The notes under the pieces are model-generated. The model was not told the DNA's origin and made no database searches. It saw only the letters and a list, made by a program, of their open reading frames with translations. DNA of 64,000 nt from Diadema setosum. Its lineage: Eukaryota; Echinodermata; Echinoidea; Diadematoida; Diadematidae. The translations under genes and the position numbers were made by a program. The stretch is from positions 18,982,100 through 19,046,099 of the forward strand of contig CM067059.1 in the NCBI GenBank assembly GCA_033980235.1, written 5' to 3'. Below are positions 1-10,404 of this stretch, in pieces (the stretch's first letter is position 1; each line of letters starts with the position of its first letter).

Positions 1-300
1 GTATACACTAAGTTCCAAGAAAATATCTTCAGGCATTCAATAGATATGGTGGAAATAGTGAAATTTTATGTATTTGACCTTGACCTTTTGACCTTTGACC
101 TTTGACCTCATGACCCAAACTTTCACCAGAGAATCTTAATTGGGTAATACATGTATACACTAAGTTTCAAGAAAATATCTTCAGGCATTCAATAGATATG
201 GTGGAAATAGTGAAATTTTATGTATTTGACCTTGACCTTTTGACCTTTGACCTTGAGCATGTGCACCCAAAAGTTGATAGGCACAACTTCACCCCCTAAT
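1..300. repeat. Tandem 152-bp unit of the TGACCT-rich dispersed repeat
   Basis: Two direct copies of a 152-bp unit (1-152 and from 153) are almost identical. Each contains a GTATACACTAAGTT start, an A/T-rich stretch and a run of TGACCTT/TGACCTTT words. The first copy is probably cut by the window edge. The same family recurs at 16725-18335 and, more diverged, at 45400-45715. No coding potential is seen; open frames here are products of the simple repeat. Perfect TGACCTTTGACCT words lie at 89-101, 96-108 and 241-253. Confidence 0.85.
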
Positions 301-371
301 ACACATACATGCCAAGTTTCATTAGGATACCTCAACAGGTTTCGATAGTTACCTTGTCCACAAAATTCATT

Positions 372-465
372 ACGGACGGACGGAAGGACGGACGGACGGA
401 AGGACGGACGGACGGAAGGACGGACGGACGGAAGGACGGACGGACGGACGGACGGACGGACGGAC
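372..465. repeat. (GGAC/GGAA)n microsatellite
   Basis: About 94 bases of GGAC repeats interrupted regularly by GGAAGGAC. It links the TGACCT-rich body to the hairpin tail at 481, and the same order (body, GGAC run, hairpin) is seen again at 18264-18335, so the microsatellite is a component of the dispersed repeat rather than an independent locus. Confidence 0.9.
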
Positions 466-480
466 AACCCGAAAACATAA

Positions 481-524
481 TGCCTCCGGCACCACTTCGT
501 GGCGGAGGCATAAAAAAAAAAAAA
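481..524 (+). repeat. Hairpin tail (GCCTCCG...CGGAGGC) followed by poly(A)
   Basis: A perfect 8-bp stem TGCCTCCG (481-488) / CGGAGGCA (503-510) encloses an inner CCAC/GTGG stem and is followed by a run of A. It is preceded by an AACCCGAAAACATAA linker that is also present at 18286-18300, where a decayed version of the same hairpin occurs. The A-rich end suggests a 3' terminus of a retrotransposed unit, but no RT-related sequence is visible. Confidence 0.7.
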
Positions 525-1140
525 AATGGGTTGTGGGACCTAGTGATGTTCTCCTGGTTCGGCTTTCAATTGGGGGCAATATGTCGTAATGATTTCGGCT
601 GCTTTGGGTGGGGAACTAGAGTCTTTTCCCTCTCTCAAGTTCAAACTATCCATATGTATGGGACCCGTAGTCATAGACCTGGCCAAGTCCGAAACGGCTT
701 TGAGCGTCAGGCATAGAGTTTTTCTCTGAGGCAGAGACTGAAGAGTGGTAGCCTTTTCGCTGCTTGTAAGGTCTATCTGGTGAAACATCAGATGTGGCGG
801 ATGTTGAGTCATGCCGTTCTCTTTACCAACAACCAGAAGCCATGGTAGGGTGATGATAGCCTAAGTCCGAGTCTAAATCAGAATCCAATTGGATGGAGGC
901 GGCATAAGGCAAGAGGCCCGATCATGGCAGGCTGAGGCTCATTCCCCAATTACGGTGTAGGGCCCCTGCCCGTTCCCGTGGGTGCGAGCGTCTGGCCGAT
1001 TTGCCCGCAGAGTCTAGCGGTGGGGTTGGTACGTTCTCCGGGTCCATCGGGGCGGGTAGCTGTTGCGGGTGCATTGAAGTGGCGGGAGTAGACGTGTCCA
1101 AACTTCCCCAAAAGGCTGATTATATCCTTGCCGTGCCATT
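520..1140 (-). pseudogene. Degenerate gag-like coding stretch of an old retroelement (tentative)
   Basis: Read on the minus strand, this stretch gives long open pieces broken by a few stops. They have protein-like composition: a Pro-rich MDPENVPTPPLDSAGKSARR segment, a serine/aspartate segment (SDLDSDLGYH), and a DRPYKQRKGYHSSVSASEK segment. That composition resembles the poorly conserved gag-like first ORFs of DIRS-type or LTR retroelements, but no zinc knuckle, integrase or RT motif is present and the family cannot be named. It could equally be exon debris from a host gene. Confidence 0.25.
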
Positions 1141-1383
1141 TGAATGGCCTAAATAAACAAAGCCGCCGCCACTGATGCCTCCGTTAGAGGGATAGTCAGG
1201 ACTGGGTTAGAACTACGGGCTGGATTTCGTGTCGATTGCTGAGAGTTTTCTCTGTGACTGTGGGCATCCATGTTGGATTTTGATAAATACAGTGCGCCCT
1301 CTACACGCGCATCCTGCATGTCTGTAAATGTTGTGTACAGCCTATGAACCTGTATTTTGGCCGCTCTGATTTTTCCAGTTTTT

Positions 1384-1625
1384 CTCCCAAACACTGATCG
1401 ATTGCTTGGGACGACCCATTGTTTTTTTGTTGTCCTTGTTTTGTTCACTTTTACCCCAAACACTGATCAGCTTTTCAGGAAGGTAGATCTGTGGATTTAT
1501 GGTCATCCTTATCTTTCTCATTTTCCCCTAAACTCTGTTCAGCTACTTGGGAGTTATGGTTTTTTGATTGTCCGTATTTTTCTCATTTCTCCCCTGAACC
1601 AACTTTAGTTTTTGGGAGGTTCATG
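1384..1625. repeat. Degenerate ~70-bp tandem repeat, about 3.5 units
   Basis: Four pyrimidine-rich units share a CCCAAACACTGATCAG-like start (near 1384, 1454, 1525 and 1590), then a CTTGGGA/GTTATGG-like middle and a TTGTCC-TTTTTCTCA-like end. Spacing is about 64-72 bp. The open frames across it reflect the low-complexity composition, not a gene. From 1626 to 2170 I see no other recognisable feature. Confidence 0.55.
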
Positions 1626-2173
1626 TACAGATTCAGCACAGCCCTTCTCGGGGCTCTGTATGCTTCCGTGAATGGGATTGTTAGTCGGAGCGACAGTGGC
1701 GAAAGAGCCCATCTCATAATGGCGACTCCCCGCCCTGTTGTTATTCCCTGACTTTTCCGAGTTCAAATCTAACCATCATCATAGAGAAGAGTTAGAATCT
1801 TGAGTCTCTGACATCTTCTCTATAAGTGTTGGTGGAAAAATGTAGTGCTTGCGAAGATAATTGGAGGAAGTAATGTAGAACTTGTAAAGATAGCCAATAC
1901 TTAAAAATACAGGCAACTGCCTAGCAGGCACCATGAAAGGAAAGAGGAGGATACGAGGTTGGCATGGCCTTTAATAGTAAGGAGTGCGGGGTTTCCCGTT
2001 ATGCAGTAAAAGGAGTTCTGTGAGTTAGTCTGCTCTCACAGACCCTTTTTTCTTGTTTCTCTCTACCAGAGAGAACCTTTGCCGTTTTCAGAGCAGGTAG
2101 GGAAAGGAATAGCGATATGGAATAGGTAAGTATGGTGTGTTCTGCCATTGATACAGGAATCTAGGTACTAGCT

Positions 2174-2971
2174 GTTACAAAAAACTTTTCCCACTTTTGA
2201 TGCTTAATAGCTCAAAAACTATATATCAGATAAAACTGTCATTGATATGAGTAATAGCTATTAAAGATAGTGTACAATCTAGTTGGAGGTGATTTGAATA
2301 TGAAAACCTATACCAGTTTCATGAAATCCATGATCAATTTCAAAGTTAGGTTTCAGATTCTGGTCAAATTCGAACCCTCTGTACAAAACCTGAACTTTAC
2401 GTGATGTGTGAGTGTGTACTTACAATGACCCTGAACAATGGACCTGGATACCACCTGTTCAGAGCTCTACTCCAAGTCACAAGAATGCTTATTAATTATT
2501 CATGATGGATTGCCCTGGGCATTGCTAGTCTGAATTCCTAGCAAAGGGTGAAATGCATGCACATGAAAAAAGTAAGCACATGTTTCCATGTGCTTGCTTG
2601 CATACACCACATTTCAGAATGAATAAAGACTAGCTGTGCTGGTGGAATTCCTCATGAATAAATAATAGAGCATTCAAATTCTGGTCATTGTCCAGGACCA
2701 TTTTCTGGGTGTCAACTACACACTCCCATACACACCAATTGACTTCTGTGTAAAGTTAAAGTTTTGTACAGAGGGTTGAAAATAGAGCAAAATCTGAAAC
2801 CTAACTGAAAAATTAATGTTGAATTTCATGAAACTGAATTCTGCTGTCATTCTAAAATTGCCTCCAACAAAATTGTACACTATTCAGCTATTGCTCATAT
2901 CAATGTCAGTGTTATCTGAAGTATAATTTTTGAACTATTTAGGGTCAAAAGTGGAAAATGTTTTTTGTAAC
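2174..2971. mobile_element. Foldback MITE spanning an imperfect ~800-bp palindrome
   Basis: The left end GTTACAAAAAACTTTTCCCAC is matched in inverse by GTGGAAAATGTTTTTTGTAAC at the right end, and inverse similarity continues inward almost to the centre near 2583 (for example CCTCTGTACAAAAC at about 2390 against GTTTTGTACAGAGG at about 2763). Arms are perhaps 75-80% alike, so the element is old. Flanks are compatible with a TA duplication, but the exact ends are uncertain. It lies directly upstream of the first Myb-like exon. No coding sequence is seen. Confidence 0.75.
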
Positions 2972-3181
2972 ACTAAGTATAAGATAAATCACCTGGAACC
3001 AACAATCTTATTTTATAACGGGATTCCACTGCAATGGAAAGAATGAAAGTAAAACAGCTACCATGGTATAAACAATATCCCCTCCCCGACATTAAAAGAA
3101 ATAAATAAATTAAAAAAAAGTAAATAAAAGTGTGATGCATTGATGATCACTATCCTGTGGTGATATGTTGTTTCTCTTCAG

Positions 3182-3511
3182 GTTTGGCCCCCTTGAAGAC
3201 CACCTTGTGCGTGGCAAAGGTGGGGAGAAATGCCGCACTCAGTGGAAAAATCTAGTCCAGGCCGCTAGGAAGGAGTACAAGCAGTACATGGAGGCAAAGA
3301 TGGTGGGAAAACGGCATAACATGACCCTTCTCTCCCGAAAAATATGCCGCCTTATGTCCATTGACCTTGATGATGGACTTGGAGATCAGGACAATGAAGA
3401 GAATGACTGGACAGAGGATCATCCTGAATTCAGGTACCAGCCGGAGCTCTGCCAAGAACTTAAGGAGATGGCAAGAAGAATCAACAATGACTATGCTCAA
3501 GGATTCTATGA
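3182..3511 (+). CDS. Myb/SANT- or MADF-like nuclear protein, internal exon
   Basis: Internal exon bounded by a pyrimidine-rich acceptor (TTTCTCTTCAG, ending 3181) and a strong donor (A|GTAAGC, from 3512). It encodes 109 full residues from FGPLEDHLVR to NNDYAQGFY plus split codons at both ends. The spacing of Trp, basic and Leu residues in the segment KCRTQWKNLVQAARKEYK resembles the last helix of Myb/SANT-like, trihelix or MADF DNA-binding domains; the first half of such a domain would be in an upstream exon that I could not find. A second conserved-looking block (SRKICRLMSIDLDD, then an acidic segment) follows. The donor joins in frame to the exon at 9174: the split GA|T codon gives Asp. Function is inferred only from this resemblance; similar proteins are often domesticated relatives of Harbinger accessory proteins. 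Confidence 0.75.
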
Positions 3512-4044
3512 GTAAGCTGCATTAAGTCCAAGAATTTTGTTAAGTTGTTGAAATTACCTGTAGCCTCATATTTATTACTTGAAATGTAGAGAGACAGGTT
3601 GTTTTAGTGTTGTTTTGCAAAATACTCCTGATAGAGGGGAAACCCATTTTCGTGAAGTCAGATATAAGAACCTGTTTTTAATATCAGGTCCCAACTAACC
3701 CATCCATTCTAACCTATGGGATTGAAGTTTCTCGTACAGTGGTATAAATTCTGAAAAAAAAAGAAAAAAAAAAGAAAAACATACAAGAGTTTGTGTGAAT
3801 ATAACAATGAGCACTTTTGCACCCAAACCGAGCAGCAGTGAAAATCATGCATGGTGTCCTAATCAGCAAACCACTCTGCATTTCTTTGTGATGAGAATTT
3901 CATCACAAATGTGTTCATTATAATGTGAGTGCACTGTACATGCTTGCCCTAAAGTTGAGAAGCACCACACGTGTGCCCCATATAATCTTAGGTCCGGACG
4001 ACTGGCTTAGTGGATAAGAATATAATGATAGGCAGGTGCTGCGG

Positions 4045-4515
4045 CGATCTATCATTTGGTCTACTCCCACTTCGTCCATTACCCGTTTCGTCTCAACCCA
4101 CATCCGTGGTTTTATCCTAGTTTGTCTACAACCAGTTCGTCTAGTTACCATTTAGACCAATTGCCACTTAGTCTAATGACCAGTCCATCTACTTATGAGA
4201 TGGGCTATACCTATTCCGTCTAATATCCATTTGGTCTATTACCATTTGGTCTATAAATGGTCTCCTCACCTATTCGTCTATTTCCATTTCGTCCAATCAC
4301 CATTTCGTCTAATTCGCACTTGGGCTCCGCCCACTTAGACAATTTATCAATTAGTCTAATAACCAGATGGGCTACTTATGAATTAGTCTACGAACCATTT
4401 GGTCTAATGACCACTTAGTCTAACACCCAACTGGTCTGCGACCATTTAGTCAAATGGCCATCTTAGTCTAATACCCAACTGGTCTACTACCATTTACACT
4501 ATACGTCCGATGTTC
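4045..4515. repeat. Degenerate ~17-bp minisatellite, consensus near ACCATTTGGTCTAATG
   Basis: About 25 head-to-tail monomers of roughly 16-18 bp share CCANTTNGTCTA, with alternating variants such as CCATTTGGTCTA, CCACTTAGTCTA and CCCAACTGGTCTA. The array has no open reading frame of interest. The strong TNGTCTA core and variable spacer suggest an old expanded minisatellite. Confidence 0.85.
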
Positions 4516-4867
4516 ACATGGGCTAAATACTAAACATACCCGGCTGAATTTGAGCAGTTGCGCTTTTCAGATTGAATATTAGTATGGATCTTCTTGAGAT
4601 ACGTTACATGCAGAGTGCAAGTCACAGGGAGAAATTATTATATGTAAACTTTCCACAATTCAGACATGGGGGCACAAACTACACAGGCACATGTAGAATA
4701 GACAGAAGAAATCACATTTTATTTTAGTATAATGGTTACATAATATTATGTACCATACACGAAGTGTACTTCAATCACCACAAGGTTAGTAATATTCATT
4801 TTGTGATATGCCCTGTTTGGATGTCTGTAGATGAAACCAGAGTAGACCTACTGGATATTGGACCGAA

Positions 4868-5210
4868 TGAAAATGATTCAAATTTCAAATTCAAATGAAT
4901 TTATTGGGAATTTTCTGCTTTAAATATATATTACAAACAAAATGCAGTCATTCTTTTTATTTTCAAGACAATAAAACATACAGTGTGTACATCGAACATA
5001 ACTGAGATACATGTACAGATTGAAGAAAAGAATAAGAGACCACTTCAATTGGGAACCACTCAGGATATAGTAAATCAAATGATCCGATTGAATTATGGCG
5101 CATGTATTGGGAGTGTGGATGCAGAAGACTGTCATCAAATAAGCATATATAGCTTGAAGATACGACAGCCTTAAAAGAGAAGAAAAAAAGAAATGGGCAA
5201 AACACACATC
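4868..5210 (-). mobile_element. Probable 3' end of an old LINE (minus orientation)
   Basis: The junction TTCAAATTCAAATGAATTTATT resembles the (GAATT)n-type 3' terminus seen at the end of the intact LINE at 47302 and of the fragment at 62805. The adjacent 300 bases are A/T-rich without RT motifs, so this would be only 3' UTR. From 5211 to 5759 nothing else is recognised apart from a 24-base A run at 5229-5252. Confidence 0.35.
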
Positions 5211-5759
5211 ATGACTGTATACTTATCAAAAAAAAAAAAAAAAAAAAAAAAAACCCAAGAGATCTGGGGGTCTTCAGCTCACCTTAGTATCGCAAGTTCA
5301 CCTTTCACGCAGTCACTATGTTACATTATTCACAGCTCTACCAAAATTTGACCAGGGATGCTCAAGTAGAAAATGAAAATGTACACTAAGGGCCCAAATT
5401 TCTAAAGATTCCTTAATTAACATTGGGGGATTGGGGTCCCCATGTGGTCTTCTGGGCAAGGCATGGTGCCCATTTTCGTCTGAAAAAGGCACATCAGAAA
5501 AACAAGACTGAAATGAGGGAAACGATTCTTGTGTTAGTGATTATTGTCCAGACACCTGAATGTACTCATTAAGATGCACATAGTCATGTGTCTGCGATGA
5601 AGATTACATCAAAGAAAGACTGCCATGAGCAGTCCATGTATATCAGGTCCATGGTCCAATGAGGGTGCAACAGGAAATTGTACTTGAACATTTTTTCTCG
5701 CTTTTTGTCTCATTTAAAATTACATGCACTGTACCTTGGGATTACACTTGCCATCTGAG

Positions 5760-6113
5760 CCCAGAAGCGGGTCTAGAGGGGGGGTTGCAACCCCCCCCCC
5801 CCCCAAAAAAAAAAAAAAAAATCCGGGGACCATTTTTTTTTTTATCTTATCTTCTTTTTTCACTTGTAATTTTATTTTTTCTATTTATAGCAATGACCTC
5901 TATACCCAAAATAGTGGTGTTTTAGATGCAAGAAAACGCCATTTTCACACACAGATTTTCAAAAATTCTCCCTACTGTGGGAGGGGTGACACCCCCCTCC
6001 CACACCCTCCCCCCCCCCCCCTCGCTCGATCCGCTCGCTCGGGCTCGGTCGCTACGCTCCCTCGCATACCGCCCCCAACCCCCTCCTTTATAAAAAGCTA
6101 GATCTGCCCCTGG
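5760..6113. mobile_element. GC-rich MITE with CCAGAAGCGGG / CTGCCCCTGG ends
   Basis: The left end CAGAAGCGGGTCTAGA is matched in inverse by CTAGATCTGCCCCTG at the right end. GAGC occurs just outside both ends and may be a short target duplication. Inside are a 14-base C run, an A run and the segment GGGAGGGGTGACACCCCCTCCC, followed by a CTCGCTCGATCCGCTCGCTC tract. The internal CTCCC module is shared with 18375-18545 and 22630-22975. Confidence 0.7.
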
Positions 6114-6374
6114 AGCTAAGTCAAACAGATGTTCCGTGTGATTTTTGTCTCTAACATACACAATTTTAAGATACTTATTTCACACCTCCTCTCTGCACAC
6201 TCATTAAAAATGGTTGTTCATGCAGTTTGCAGGGATATGTTTGTTATGTGTGATTTTGTTTATCCGAAAATGCAATGAGGTTCGATCAGTATTCTCAAAA
6301 CACACAAATTTTTTACACCTGGGTTCTAGAAGATATTCGTTATCCAAACGTTAATTATTCCGAAGTGGGATTAG

Positions 6375-6775
6375 AAACCTGGGCCCGTTTCTAGAAACTT
6401 CGAGTTTAATTAAATGCAACTAAAAAGAATCAAATGCATGTTTATCAAATACACATGCAACTTTGCATTTAAATGCAAGTGCCTTGCTGAAAAGACTTGC
6501 GTTTTGATAGAAACTAGAAAACTGTACCAAACTGAAACTCAATTGTGTTTAAGCTCAACTCTTAAAATCAAATGCAAGTCCATCAAATCACATGCAATGC
6601 TGTATTTGAACGCAAAAATGTTGCAGAAAAGACTTGCAGTTTTTCAAACGAAACTAGAAACTGCATTTAAGCGCAAGTGCGTTAATGTTGAAAAGACTTG
6701 CATTTTATTTTGTATGCAAAATTAAAATATCAAATGGAAGTTTCGCCGTGACCGAACTTAGTAGCAGGGGAAAGA
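6375..6775. repeat. GGGCCCGTTTCTAGAAAC-led repeat with ~110-bp internal tandem units
   Basis: A GGGCCCGTTTCTAGAAAC head is followed by three related units. Each carries AAATGCAAGT...TTGC(A/T)GAAAAGACTTGC and GAAACTAGAAACTG (around 6470, 6595 and 6670). The head resembles ends of short hairpin elements such as the one at 61416, but I could not find a matching right end. Not coding. Confidence 0.5.
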
Positions 6776-7399
6776 CATCGCAACATTTACACGTTTCAAA
6801 CTATTGAAATGCATGCTGCTTCACCAAATGTGACCCGCGACAATGGTTTCAGGCAAAAGTCGCAAGAGCAAATTTCCTCTTAGGGTACAAAGATTTTGAA
6901 CATTATTTTTGTTGATTTTGGTTTTCTGCAGAAATAGAATCCTTCTTATGTTTTCTACATCTACACTAAATTTCATAGCATAAGACTAAGTTTTTTGAAG
7001 CGAAACTGGGATTTTAAACACCCTGTATTGGATTGCACTCGTCAGTTTCACTCTTCTTTCGAATGCCGCGCCAATGTGCCCAGTGTTGCTACGGCGCGGC
7101 GTGTCGCGTGTGATTGGCTAGTGTGTCGCATACATTTACATAGCTTGACTTTCGGAGACACGTCTCACACACACATCTTTTCAGCAACACACTTGAATTT
7201 AAACCGCAATGTTGTATGCAATTTTGGGGTTTTTTTTTTTTTATTTTTCAAGTTAAGTTTAAAACAGAAATGGGCCCAGGTTTCCGATCCTGCTCTCTCA
7301 ATCTCTGTAGAGATTGGGCAATTGTGCATTGTTGTTACTTATCTGTGCAAGATTTTCGAGAACAAAAATAGAATCATTGCTAAGACACAGTAGTCATGT

Positions 7400-7587
7400 T
7401 TTGACAGCAAAAGGAGTGAGATTGGGTAGCGATCCGCATCACGATCCAAATCTTACTCTGTCTGTACAGGGGAAATTAGTTTTCATTTATAAGTCGACAA
7501 AATGAGGACTTACATGTAAGTCAGTTTTTGTGTACGTCGACGTGTTTTGCTCAGTCCAGATTATGTTGACTTACACGAGGTTGACTG
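7400..7587. mobile_element. Truncated pogo/Tigger-type element, right end only
   Basis: The segment ends with GACTTACACGAGGTTGACTG followed by TA, which is the inverse of the CAGTCAACCTCG-type start seen at 14796. Interior AAGTCGAC and GACTTAC words also match the element at 19249-20186. No left terminus is visible, so it is a fragment. Confidence 0.55.
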
Positions 7588-7651
7588 TACATTGTTTATC
7601 TATTTTGTGTTATGTCAGAAATGCCACCACATAGCGAGCTGTTCTGGGTGA

Positions 7652-8956
7652 CAAAACATGAAGTCCCATTTGTTTGCATGTACAGAAGAGTCATAAACAC
7701 ATGTCAAATAGAGAGTATCTTAGAAATAAACATATGAGATACTAAGAAACCACTTTATGCAATGTTAAAGAGCATACATTTCTAGAGGAATTCAAAGTTT
7801 ATTTGTAGAAAATTGATTTTGACATGGCTGAGATATCCAAAAACAAAGTAAGACGAAGTGATCCTAATAAAGGCTGGTTCCCAGGATTGCTTTGTTTTGG
7901 ATATCTCAGCCATTTCAAAACCAATTTTCATCAAATAAACTTTGGATAGAATTCCTCTTGGAATTATATATAGTATATGCTATTTTATATTTCATAAGGG
8001 GTTTCTCAATCTCATTATCTAAAAAAAAAATCTCCATAAAAAAGTTGAAAACCTGAAGCCCCATTTCAACCGAAACTGTAGCAACCTTTAAAGGTATTAG
8101 CCCACATTTGTAAACCTGCAGCAATTGGTCTCATAGTTAGCATGGAGTTTGGGTATGATTGCAGTAACACCTGTGCAAAATTTCGTTCCAATTAGTCCAT
8201 TACTTTCATAAAAATAAATGAAAATGCACCGTAATCCGTATGCATGCGTATAACGCTCGCTAGCTCTGGTCCACGTACGTGTTACATGTACAATGTATGT
8301 AGCTATAGCCCGCGCTCATAATTCGATTTTGGGTCGGGTTGACCCAGTTTGAAAATTGATTTTAAAACGATGATTTTCTCTCTTTAATCGAATGGTATAG
8401 ACAAAGAGCGACAGGTGAGGTATGTTACTGTTATAACTTGTACTTGAAGTCATATTGGACCTGTTTTATGCAGTTTTGATTTCCGTGGGTTTGCAAATGT
8501 GGGCTAGTACCTTTAAAGGTTGCTACAGTTTCGGTTGAAATGGGGCTTCAGGTTTTCAACTTTTTTATGGAGATTTTTTTTTTAGATAATGAGATTGAGA
8601 AACCCCTTATGAAATATAAAAGAGCATATACTATATATAATTCCAAGAGGAATTCTATCCAAAGTTTATTTGATGAAAATTGGTTTTGAAATGGCTGAGA
8701 TATCCAAAACAAAGCAATCCTGGGAACCAGCCTTTATTAGGATCACTTCGTCTTACTTTGTTTTTGGATATCTCAGCCATGTCAAAATCAATTTTCTACA
8801 AATAAACTTTGAATTCCTCTAGAAATGTATGCTCTTTAACATTGCATAAAGTGGTTTCTTAGTATCTCATATGTTTATTTCTAAGATACTCTCTATTTGA
8901 CATGTGTTTATGACTCTTCTGTACATGCAAACAAATGGGACTTCATGTTTTGTGAC
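7652..8956. repeat. Nested long palindrome, ~460-bp arms, within the intron
   Basis: Bases ~7652-8113 reappear in inverse at ~8495-8956 with only scattered differences (for example GCTATTTTATA against GCTCTTTTATA). Each arm itself contains a smaller inverted pair: TGGCTGAGATATCCAAAA near 7824 and its complement near 7898. A ~70-bp module is therefore present four times in alternating orientation. The ~380-bp centre is bounded by CCTTTAAAGGTA-type ends and contains its own short palindromes. No coding function. High arm identity implies recent origin or ongoing conversion. Confidence 0.9.
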
Positions 8957-9173
8957 TATATAGTTTTACATGTGTGCACTTCTTGTGTAGCAGCCCATGG
9001 ACATCTGTGTAAAGAAGTTTTTATCATTAAAAAAAACTCTTTTAGTCAAGAGTATGAAGTTATAATTGGGTCAGCTGTTACAATCATCATGATGTAATGT
9101 TCCTATAAGATTGCTGACTTCCAGAAAAGACAAAGTTTTTTTAATGTCTCCATGTTCCCATTTCTCTTAAAAG

Positions 9174-10128
9174 TAATCCTTCAACTGAAGACGTCCTCAT
9201 GGAATACGAAGAGCTTGAGACATTTGAAGGAGAAGTTGTCAGCGAGAGTGAAACTGAGCAGCCAGATGATGCCAAGGATGAGGACTATGCACCATCAAGA
9301 CGCTCTGGTGCTCGTAAACGTCGCAGAACATCCTCTGGTAGGAGTGGAAAAGGAGCACAACCTACACGTACATCAGCAAGGGCTTTGGCAGCACAGGCAA
9401 AGAAAGCAGAAGCAGAGAAACAGGCCAGAAAGCAAAAGTCTGTCCAAGAAGAAATTGATCCACCAGCAAATATTCAGTCGGGTTGTGTGATAACTGGTCT
9501 GAGTGAGCAGAACCAGCAGGAAATCCTTAACCTTTACCTAGTGGAGCATAGAAAGCGTACAGCCATGATGACAACTGAACATAAAAACAAGATGCAGCTT
9601 CTAAAATTGGAGAAAGATATTCTTGCTCTTCAGAAAGAGTACTGGTCCCAGAAATTGGAGGTTCTCAATGAAAGTGGAAGGCACAAGGATATTGGTGATG
9701 AAGACGAAGAAGATGACGAGGAAGCCGAAGAGAGTGGGATGCTTTCATCTGAGGCAGAAGCAAGTGGTGCTTCAGCATCTGCATCTGTTGCTGTGCCTCC
9801 ACCCACTGAACACCCAACTAGCCCATCATCTCAATGTCCTGCAGTGGGTGCGATGAATGGCCCTCCAAAGCCTGAGGCAAGCAAGTCTAGAGGTGAGTCT
9901 CCTGATGGTAATCCACAGGCTGAGGCTGCTGCTGTGCACTCCCCAAAGAACTTCACAGGCAGTGAGGCTCAAGCCCAAGATGCTCACAGTGCTCCAGAGG
10001 GATCTGATGTTGATACCCCTGGGTCAGGTTTGCAGCAGTCACATGCGCCTACTGAGCGATACACCAGTTCTCCTCCAGTGTGCTACCAGGCTGCATCCCA
10101 AGAGAGCTATCACAGTATTCAACCATAG
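9174..10128 (+). CDS. Myb/SANT-like nuclear protein, terminal coding exon
   Basis: Begins after the acceptor CTCTTAAAAG (ending 9173), completes the split Asp codon, and reads NPSTEDVLMEYEELE through to TAG at 10126-10128. Met at 9199 is internal, not a start. The ~318 residues contain an acidic lead, a basic Ser/Arg stretch (RRSGARKRRRTSSGR) that looks like a nuclear localisation signal, and a coiled-coil-like helix from about SEQNQQEILNLYLVEHRK to QKLEVLNESG. They continue into an acidic run (DEDEEDDEEAEESG) and a long disordered Ser/Ala/Pro/Gln tail. With the 3182-3511 exon this gives a ~427-residue C-terminal portion. The layout (DNA-binding-like region, basic linker, coiled coil) suits a nuclear regulator or chromatin factor, or a domesticated transposon partner; no catalytic motif is present. 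Confidence 0.8.
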
Positions 10129-10404
10129 AAGTACTGAGGAGACACTTGCTAAGATGCCACCAATGCCACAATTGCAGTGTGATTACCTTCCTTTTACAGT
10201 TATATCTCTTCATGTATGATTCCAGAGTCTGGAGAAATAATGTGATTGTCAACTTGCATGACTTATATTACTTGAGCTTCCTTTGCATCTCATACTTCTT
10301 TAATTTACTAGTATCTTTTGATGAAACCTCACCGGAGAATTAGTACTAGAAAGCAAACAGTTATGAAATGGGAAGTTATCTTACTGCTGGTTGACCACAT
10401 TTAA

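Larger units (their letters stand above)
3512..9173 (+). other. 5.66-kb intron of the Myb-like gene
   Basis: The intron starts GTAAGC and ends TTCTCTTAAAAG. It is packed with repeats: a 17-bp degenerate array (4045-4515), a LINE 3' tail (about 4868), a poly(A) run (5229-5252), a GC-rich MITE (5760-6113), a tandem block (6375-6775), the end of a pogo-type element (to 7587) and a large nested palindrome (7652-8956). No additional exon is supported between the two coding exons, because they join without a shift. Confidence 0.7.

Noticed and set aside
309..716. Open frames through the GGAC microsatellite (both strands)
   Set aside because: The translation is a simple repeat (RTDGR / RPSV) with no domain; it arises from the microsatellite.
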